From Burkholderia sp. BCC0322 (lineage in GTDB: Bacteria; Pseudomonadota; Gammaproteobacteria; Burkholderiales; Burkholderiaceae), in contig NZ_CADFDU010000004.1 of the NCBI RefSeq assembly GCF_902833045.1, positions 372,001 through 436,000 of the forward strand: a stretch of 64,000 nt of DNA. Direction: 5' to 3'. The position numbers were made by a program, and so were the translations under genes. Under the pieces are notes generated by a model. It searched no databases, was not told the DNA's origin, and worked only from the letters and a program-made list of their open reading frames with translations. Positions within the stretch are counted from its first letter, which is position 1. Every line of letters begins with the position of its first letter. Of the stretch, positions 27,501 through 36,500 are shown in pieces.

Positions 27501-30500
27501 ACGCGCACGCCGAAAGTGGCGTCGGTCTTCAGGGGCGCGATGAAGGCCACGGCGATCACGACGGGCGCGATCGGTGCGGGCGAATCGTTCGTCGAGGCCG
27601 GCGTCGACTACTGGAATCACGACACCAAGGCAGGCAACCAGGCGCTCGTCGGCGGCGTCACGAATCTCGCGCTGATGGGCGCAGGCGGGCTCAAGGAGCG
27701 CGCGGTCACGAGCGTCGTCAAGCGCACCGGCAGGCCGTTCGCCGCGCGCACGCCCGACGGCCGCACGGTCACCGTGGACGGCCGGACGATCGGGCGACTG
27801 CTCAATCAAGGCGACGACGCATCGCTCGCCGCCGGCCGCAATCGCGCAACGTTCGACGGCGAGCGCGTGACGGTCGCGCGCGACGGCACGCTGAGGGTCG
27901 GCGACAAGATCCTGACCTACGAAGACCAGCCGATTCGCGTGCTCGACGGCGCATCGCGCAACGCGTTGCCCGCGGGCAAATCCGTGGTGCTCGGCGACGA
28001 CGGCAAGTTGTCGGTCGTCTCCGCTTCCGACAAGAACTGGACCAACGGCACGCGGGTCGACTCGGTGACCGACACCGGCGAACGGCTGTCGTTCGGCCCC
28101 GGCGGCCGAATGAGCGCGACGCCGAAGATTCTCGCGAGAACGCCGCTCGACCTGCTCGACAGTGCGCTGCAGCAGGCGCGCGACGAGTACGTCGCCGCTC
28201 GCGGCGAACAGGCGCCGCGCAGCCTCGCGCAAGCGGCGCAGCAAGGCGAGACGGCCAGCGCCGCGAACGACGCGCGCAGCACCCGGCGCACCAGCGAGGA
28301 ACGCGCGCGCGTCGACGCGCAGCAAGACGAGCGCGCTGCCGAGCACGTGACCGACGCGAACCTCGACCGGCGCAGCGCCGACGCACAGGCGATGCGGTAC
28401 CGGCCGCTGGATACCGACGCGCCGGCCGGTGCGCTCGCGCGCGCGACGCCCACCGCCGCACGCCCGCGCGTCGACATCCGGGTCGTCGACCTGACCGGCG
28501 CCGAGCCCGCCGCGCGCGCGGCCACGGCCGATCCGGCCGGCATCTCGGTGCCGCGCGGCCCAGGCGCGGAGCCGCTCGAGGTCGGCGGTCGCACGCTCTA
28601 CATCGTCCGCGACGGCGACGCGCCGCACGCGGCGTCGCCCGCCGCCGCGCGCGCGCAGAACCTCGACGAACCGATCGTCGTCGTCGCGGGCGAGCGTGAC
28701 GCGCAACTCGCGCCCGAACTCGCGAACCGCTGGCAGAAGCCGGTCTACGCGGCGACGCCCGACGCATTCGGCGCCGACGGTCAGCTGCGCACCGACGCGC
28801 GCATGCTGCGCTTCGATCCGGCACCGGACGGCGTCGCGGTCGCAGGCGGCCCGGCCGGCGGCGACGCCGCCGAACAGGCGTCGCACGCCGCGCCGGCGCG
28901 CGACGCGAACGACGGGCCGGTAATCGTGCTCGCCGGCAAGCGCGGACCGAACGCGCCCGCGATGCCGCACCCCGCCGCGACGCCGCAGCCGATGAAGGCA
29001 CTCGACGGCCGCTTCAGCCCGCCGAACCGGGTCCTGGTGCTGGTCAGGCCCGAACGCGCCGCCGCGCCCGAGCGCGCGCCGGCGCACGACGAGAGCGCGC
29101 CGGCGCGATCCCGCGCGGACGGCGCCCACCCGCGCCCGGTGTCGGACCACGAGGTCGCCGGCGCCTACGATGCCGATCTCGTGGCCGCGCATCCGGAGAC
29201 GACCGAAGCCGCGCCGCCCGACGCGGCCGCGTCCGGGTCGGGCTGGTTCACGCGGATGCAGATGCGCTTCGGCGGCGCGCCGGTGCCGGAGGCCGCGCGG
29301 GCACTCGCGGCGCAGTCGGCGACGCTCGTCACGCAGTTGCGCATGCTGAGCGAGGCCGGCTGGCGCGTGAAGGTCGGCAAGCGCGGCGGCGGCAGCCACA
29401 TCGATTCGCGCAAGCGCGTGATGACGATCGACGGCGCGCTCCAGGACCCCGGCAGCATCACGTACACGCTCGCGAGCGAGGCGCGCCAGGCGGTCGAAGC
29501 GATGGCCGGCGTGCTGAACCTCGACTACGGCAGCCGCGGCCGCTTTACGCGCAAGGCGCTCGAAGCGCAGGCGCGCGCCCAGATCAACGCGTTCGAGGCA
29601 CGCTACGAGATCGCGCTGTCGACCGGCGTCGACATCGCCGAACACGCGCATCTGCCCGACGCGATCGCGCGCGAAGGCGTGGACTGGCACGGCCCGACGA
29701 GCGATTACACGGGTACGGTCGCGCGACTCGCCGACAACGTCGCCGATGCGCCGGTCTCCGGCCGCGACGAGCAGACCTACCGCGAGTTCTACGACGACGT
29801 GTGGTCGCGCCAGCAACGCCGGGGCGGCATCCCGCACCGGATGCCCGCGCCGCGGATGCACGCCGGCGACGGCCGGGACGGCACCGCGCCGGCCGGGCGG
29901 CAGCACCTCGACGAGCGCACCGCGTGGAGCTACGCGCATGCGGTGTTCGCGTCGCCGTTCGGCGACGGCCCGGCGCCCGATGCCGCCACGTTGCAGGCGC
30001 GCCGCGACGGACACCTGTCGACGCTTGCGGACGGCAACGTGCTGATGCTGCACGCGGACACGCTGCCGGACGGCACGCTGCTCGTCGACGGCCAGCCGGT
30101 CGGCGCGCACGAATACGCGATCGCGATGGCGCCGTGGCATACGGTCAAGCAGGCGGATGCGATCGTGCTGTCAGCCGGGCACGGCGGCTACGAAGCGGCC
30201 GCGCGGCTCTCGAACGTGTGGCGGCGCGCCGTCTACGCGCCGCCCGAGCATGCGGCCGGCGCCGATGCGACGGTGCACGACGCGCGCGTGTTCCGCCGCT
30301 TCGACCCGGCCCCTGCCGCACCGCACGCCCTCGGCGAACTCGCGGCCGACGCCGACGGCGTTCATCTCGACGGCGATCCGGCCACCCGGATCGACATCGA
30401 CGGCAACGTCGGCGAACTGCTGGGCGCAGGCGCGCGCAAGACCGCGTTCGCGCTCGGCGACGACGCCGCGCTCGCCACCGTCGACCGCAGTCCGCAGCCG

Positions 30501-33500
30501 CCCGGCGCGCCGCAGGAACCGTTGACGCCCGAAGCGCAGCGCGCGGCCAACGAGCAGCTCGTGATCGACGAGCAACGGGCGCTCGCGCAGCTGGAACAGT
30601 GGGGCATCCGCACCGTTCGGCTGGACGGGCCGTTTCGCGCGCTCGGCGAGCGCGTCTCCGCGCTGTCCCGCCCGCTCGGCGTGTTCCACAGCGACGAGTT
30701 CGCGACCGGCCGCCTGCCGCCCGCGCTGTCGCGCGCGGGCATCCGGAACGTGGTGAAGCTGCGCGAGCTGCTCACGCAGCACGAGATCGGTTTCGACCTG
30801 CAGGGCATCTTCACGCGCACGGGCGACTTCCTCGTCTGCGATCCGGGCCCGATCCTGCACACCTACGCGGCGCACGCGCTGTCGCAATCGCGTCTGTTCG
30901 AGATCGAAAAAGGCATGATGCGCTGGATCGAGTTGCACGGCGAAGACGCGCTCGATTCGCAACGCGACACGACACCGGTTGCCGACGACGCGTTCGTGCA
31001 GAAGCCGTCGGTGATCACGCGCGTGCGGATGCGGGTCGGCGGCGCGCCGCTGCCGGTCGAGGTCAGCGCGCTCGCGCAGCGCTCCGGCACGCTCGCGACG
31101 CAACTGCGCATGCTCGACGCGAACGGCTGGCGCGTGAAGGTCGGCAAGCGCGGCGGCGGCAGCCGGATCGACACGAAGCGCAAGCGCGTGACGATCGACG
31201 GCGCGGCGGCCGGCCCCGGATGGATGACGTACGTGCTCGCGCATGAAGCGAAACATGCGGTGGACGCGATCGAGGGGACGCTCGGCCTCGACTACAGCGG
31301 CCGCGGGCGCTTCGTGCGCACGGCGCTCGAAGCCGAAGCGCGCGCGCAGCTCAGCGCGTTCGAGGCACGCTACGAGATCCGGATGGCGAGCGGCGTCGAC
31401 ATCGCCGCGAAGGTGCGGCTGCCGGACGCGCTGCAGGCGGAAGCGGACGCATGGCAGACGGCGCGCGGCAATGACGGCGCGCTCGCACGGCTCGTCGACG
31501 CGTTCGCCGATGCGCCGGTGTCGGGCGGCCGCGGCAAGACCTACGCCGAGTTTTACGGTAACGCGTATGAGCGCGGCCCCGGCCGGCGCACGCGCGCGAT
31601 GCCGGCACCGGAGACGCGCGCCGCGCGCGACGGCGGCGACGCACCGCCATCGATGCGCGAGATTCAGGCGCAGCGCGCGGCATGGTCGCAGGCCCACGCG
31701 GAACACGACGCGTCGCCGTTCGGCGCAGGCGGCCCGCCGGCGGTCGACACGCTGGCGCTGCTGCGCGACGGCCGCGTGCTGCTCGACGTCGGCCAGCGCA
31801 TCGCGATCGTGCCGGCCGACACGTTGCGCGACGGCACGCTGCTCGGGCCCGACGGGCAGCCGGTCGATCCGCACGAATTCACGCTGCTCAACGCGCCGCC
31901 GTCCGACCCTGGCTACACGACGATCCTGTCGGCGCGGCATGCGAACGAAGGGGCGGCCGCGCAGCTCGCGAACCTGTGGCAGCGCGCGATCTACACCGTC
32001 CATCCGGACGCAATCGGCGCGGGCGGCCTGCCGGACGACCTGTCCGGGCTGAACCGCTACCGCCCGGCCAGCTATCGGCAGCCGTCGCTCGGCGAGCTGT
32101 CGGTCGACAGCGTGCACCGCACGCTCTACCGCGACGGCGATCCCGCGCGGCCTGCCGACCCTGCGGATTTCCTCGGGCCGGTGCTCGGCTCGGGCGCGTA
32201 CAAGACGGTGTTCGACGGCGGCGCCGGCCAGGCGATCGGCGTATATCGCGACGGCTCGATCGAGGGCCTCGCCGACGCGTACGAAGCCGTCGAGCTCGAG
32301 CAGGACGGGCTCAGGATGCTGAAGGAGGCGTACGAGCTGCCGACCAGCACCACCGACGGGCCGTTCTCGGTCGCCAACCGCGTCGGCGTCGTGCTGAAGC
32401 CGTCCGCGCAACTCAGCAGCGTCGACGTGGAGTTCGACATCGGCCTGCCGGCCGTGGTGTCGAGCCGCGGTCTGGCGGATCTCGCGCGCATTCGCCGCGT
32501 CACGCAGGCCCACCACCTGCTGTACGACTTCCAGGTCCTGTTCGGCCGCAACGGCGACGTGATGCTGCACGATCCCGGCGAAGTGATGCCGGGCGCCGAC
32601 CCGGACGGCAGCGTACTCGGGCGAATCGACGAAGTCGCCGCGAAAATCCATTCCGGGATCGCGCACGGCCGCATCAAGCTCGCGCATCCCGCGTTCGACG
32701 AGGCCGGCGCGTACGCACCGCGGCGCGGCGCGATCGCGCGCGTCGTCATGACCTTCCGCGGCATCGTGCTGACGATGCAGGCGCATGCGCTGGCGCGCCG
32801 TTCGCCGACGCTGCGTGCCCAGATGCGGCTCGCGCGCGCCGACGGCTGGAAGGTGAAGCTCGGTGCGCCCGACGGCGGTCAGTACGTCGATGCGGCGCGG
32901 CGCAGGATCGTCCTCGACGGCAACACGCGCCGCGCCGGCACGCTCGTGTTCGCGCTCGCGCACGAAGCGCAGCACAGCGTCGACCTCGCGACGGACACGC
33001 TCGGCCTCGACCGCAGCAGCCACGGCGCGTATGTAAAGAGCCTGCTGCTGGCCGAAGCCCGTGCGCAACTCAACGCGTATCGCGTGCGCGCCGAAATCCT
33101 CGCTGCGGGCGGCCCCGACATCGCCATGCACGTGCAGCTGCCGCCGGCGCTCGCGCGCGCGGCGGAACACGCGTTTGCAAGCGGCGATCCGGCCGCGCTC
33201 GACGCACTCGCCGACGCGTTCGGCGAGATGCGCACGTCGCTGCCGGGCCGGCCGACCTATCGCGCGCTGTACGGCGAGCAGGCGCGGGCCGATCTCGCCG
33301 GTGCGCCGGCGCCGCTCACGCTCGCGGCGCCGGCGCGTGGCGGCGCGCGGGCCGGCGGCGCCCGGCGCGGCCGCCATGCGCTCGACAGCGCGGAGATTAC
33401 GCGCGCGCGCGCGTGGCTCGACGCGCGCGGGATGCGCACGCTCAAGCGCATCGACGGCGCGGATGCGTCGTCGCTGCGCACGCTCGTGCGGCAGGCCGGC

Positions 33501-36500
33501 GTCGATACCGCGCTGCTGATCACGCGCGCCGGCAAGCTCACGCCGGCGACGGCGCCCGATTTCGTCGCGACCGCACGGATCGATGCGAACGGCGCGATCA
33601 CGGCGCCGAGGTTCATCGGCCGGAAGCTGACGCCCGACGAGCAGCAATCGCTCGCCGCCGCGCTCGATGCCGCGCATGATGCGGCGCAACCCGCGCAGGC
33701 CGCGGCGGCACGCGCGGGCTTCGCGTTCCATGCGTCGCCGGTGCCGCTCACGCAGCTGCAGGCGCTCGGCGGGGTGTCGAAGATCGAGCACGCGAGCGAC
33801 GGCAACGTCGTCGAATTCACGCGACGCGGCCGCGTGAGCAGCCGGTACGTCGATGCGATCGGCGCGCTCGCGGATTCGAAGCACTACCGCAGCGCGCACA
33901 AGGCCATTGGCGCGGCCGGCCCGTCGGATACGCTCTACGCGATCGATCGCACGAGCGGCGAGATTCGCGGCCATGCGACGTACGATGCCGCGACGGGGTC
34001 GTGGAAGTATCGCGAGAATGCGCCGCTTGCGAAGACCCGCATCGAGAACCGTCCGCTGCGCGACGCGTATCCGCGGCGCGCGCAGATGCGCGTGCGGCCG
34101 CACGGCAAACCGCACGGCGTGCCGCTCACGCGCGCGCGCCGGCACGGCGTGTCGTTCGTGGTCAGCAGCGTCGATCCGGCCATGCTCGAGCAGGTCGGCA
34201 ATCGCTTCGATCCGCCGAAGCCGCCGAAAGCCGACAAGCCGGACAAGCTGCCGCGGCCGGGGCTGCGCTATCTCGGCCATCTCGGTCTCACCAGGACGCT
34301 GAACGCGCCGCGCCGCGTCGCGCTGTTGACGCGCAACCGCACCGCGGCGCTGCTCGGGCGCGCACGCGTCGGCGCCGCGCTGCCCGCCGCCGCGGCCGCG
34401 ACCGTGCCGCTGTTCGACCAGAACGTGCTGCCGGCGGGCAAGCATGCGGCGCTCGATTTCAGCGGCCACAATGCCGTGCATCTGCTGAGTGCGGCCGAGT
34501 TCGGCGCACTCGATGCGGGCAAGCATCGCATCTACGTGTACGACACGAGCGACGCGCTCACGTACCAGCTCGACACACCGCGGGGCGTGCTGGTGCCGGA
34601 CGCGAAGGGCAAGCTGACCTGGCACGACGGGCAGAATCCGGGCGCGCCGGGTGTGCCGCTCGAGTCCTCGCCGATCGGCGCCGGGCCCTACGGCGCCGAC
34701 ACCCATCTGCTGCTCACCGAGCTCACGCCGAACGAACTGGCGGATCACGCGCGCGGCACGCGCCTTGCCGCGTTGAACCGGCGCGTCGAGTATCTGGAAG
34801 GGATCGAGCAAGATCCGTCGCCGAGCACCTTTGCGTCGCTGCGCAGATGGGCGAGCGACGAGGCACGCGAAACGCGCCGCGCACGCAACACGCTGAAGAA
34901 GGAAATCAAGGCCGCGACCAAGGCTGCGAAGCGCCAGGGCCTGACCGCGCCCGCATACCCGGAGCTCAAGATTCGCCCGTACCAGCCGTCGCTCGTCAGC
35001 ACGACGCTGGTCGAATGGAAGCGCCTGTATGGCGACGGCAACGTGCCCGACCTGTTCGCGCACCTCGAGCGGATCGACGCGCTCGCGAAGTACGCGCGCG
35101 ATTCGCGGCTGCCGCCGCTCGAACTGACCGACGCAACCGACACGACGCCGCCGCCCGCGATCATGGCCGATGCCGCCGCATGGCGCGACACCGGCATGCC
35201 GTTGTACGTGGCCCGCGACTGGTCGGGCGGCGGCGCGCGCTACGCGCCGGTGCCGTTTTCGAAGCGGGCGCAGCGCGTCCTCAGCACGGCCGCCGCCACC
35301 GACCGCGCGCTGCGGCGTGCCGTGCTCGGCGCCGGCAACGCGTTGCGCAACCGCATCGTGCCGATGAGCCGCGCGTATCGGCTGTCCGACGATCCGGCCG
35401 CGTTCGTCGCGCAAATCCGTCGCAACGGCGGCGTCATGCCGGTCGTGACGATCCCGATCGATCCGCACACGCTGAACGCGACGCGCGGCGCGAAGCACGA
35501 CGCGGAATTCGTCAGCGACGTGAAATCGATCGGCGACCAGAAGAAGGCGAAGATCGACTACTGGGAAGGTACCGTCACGGGCGAGAACGGCAAGGTCATG
35601 CACCTCGACGACCTGACTCGCGAGAACCTGCATCGCTGGCTCGACGCGGCCTCGCAGGCCGGCTTCCTGCTGCGCCTCGAGATGGCGCCCGCGCGCGCGC
35701 TCGTGTCGTCCGCCGACTATCGCCACCTCGCGGGCACCAACGACGGCTACCACCATCACGCACGCCTCGGCACCCTGCTCGAATCATGGGCCGCCGAGCA
35801 CGAGGGCCAACCGGCTCCGCACGTGATGGTGACCTTCCACGGCTGGGACGCGGTGCCGGAGCCGGTGCCGGGCGCCGGACACCTGGAGCTGCTCAATTCG
35901 CTGCTCGACCGGCCCACGCTCCAATGGGTGCATGTCGGCCTGTCGTACGCGACGCACGGCGCCGACTTCATCGCGAACCAGGAGCTGACGACCGCGCTGG
36001 CCAGGCTGCTCGTCGAGCGGGCCGTGGAGGAATACGCGCAGCCGGGCGGCTTGAACCCGCGACACAGCAAGCTCGCACGGCTGCACGGCACGGACGCGCT
36101 GACGCGCGTGTTCGAGCGCGTCGATCGCGACACGCTGGCGGACCAGCACCAGATGCTGCTGGCCGAAATCGAGCGGATCGGCCGCGAAAAGGGGCTCACG
36201 CCCGCCCGGATCGCCGAATTGCGCCAGCGATTGTATGAAGGCAATACGACGCGGCTGCTGAATCGCGCGCGCTATGCGACGGCGAAGTTCGCCACCGACG
36301 CGTGGCACGCCGACCCGAAGCACGCGCCGTCCGAGAAGTCCCGCGAGCGCGCGTTCAACGACGCATGGCTGAAGGACGTCGGCGCGCTGCTGGACGCGCC
36401 GGAGCAGGACACGACGCTGATCGACGGCCGGGACGTCGCGGCCGGGCTCCAACCGTGGCGCGAAGTGGTCCGGCGGCCGGCGCTGATGGTCGACGCGTCG

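Noticed and set aside
30171-35759. Very long antisense open frame (1862 codons) inside the giant gene
   Set aside because: It mirrors the sense codon pattern of a high-GC gene, has no family features, and is Arg/Ala/Val-biased throughout. The sense frame has recognisable domains.
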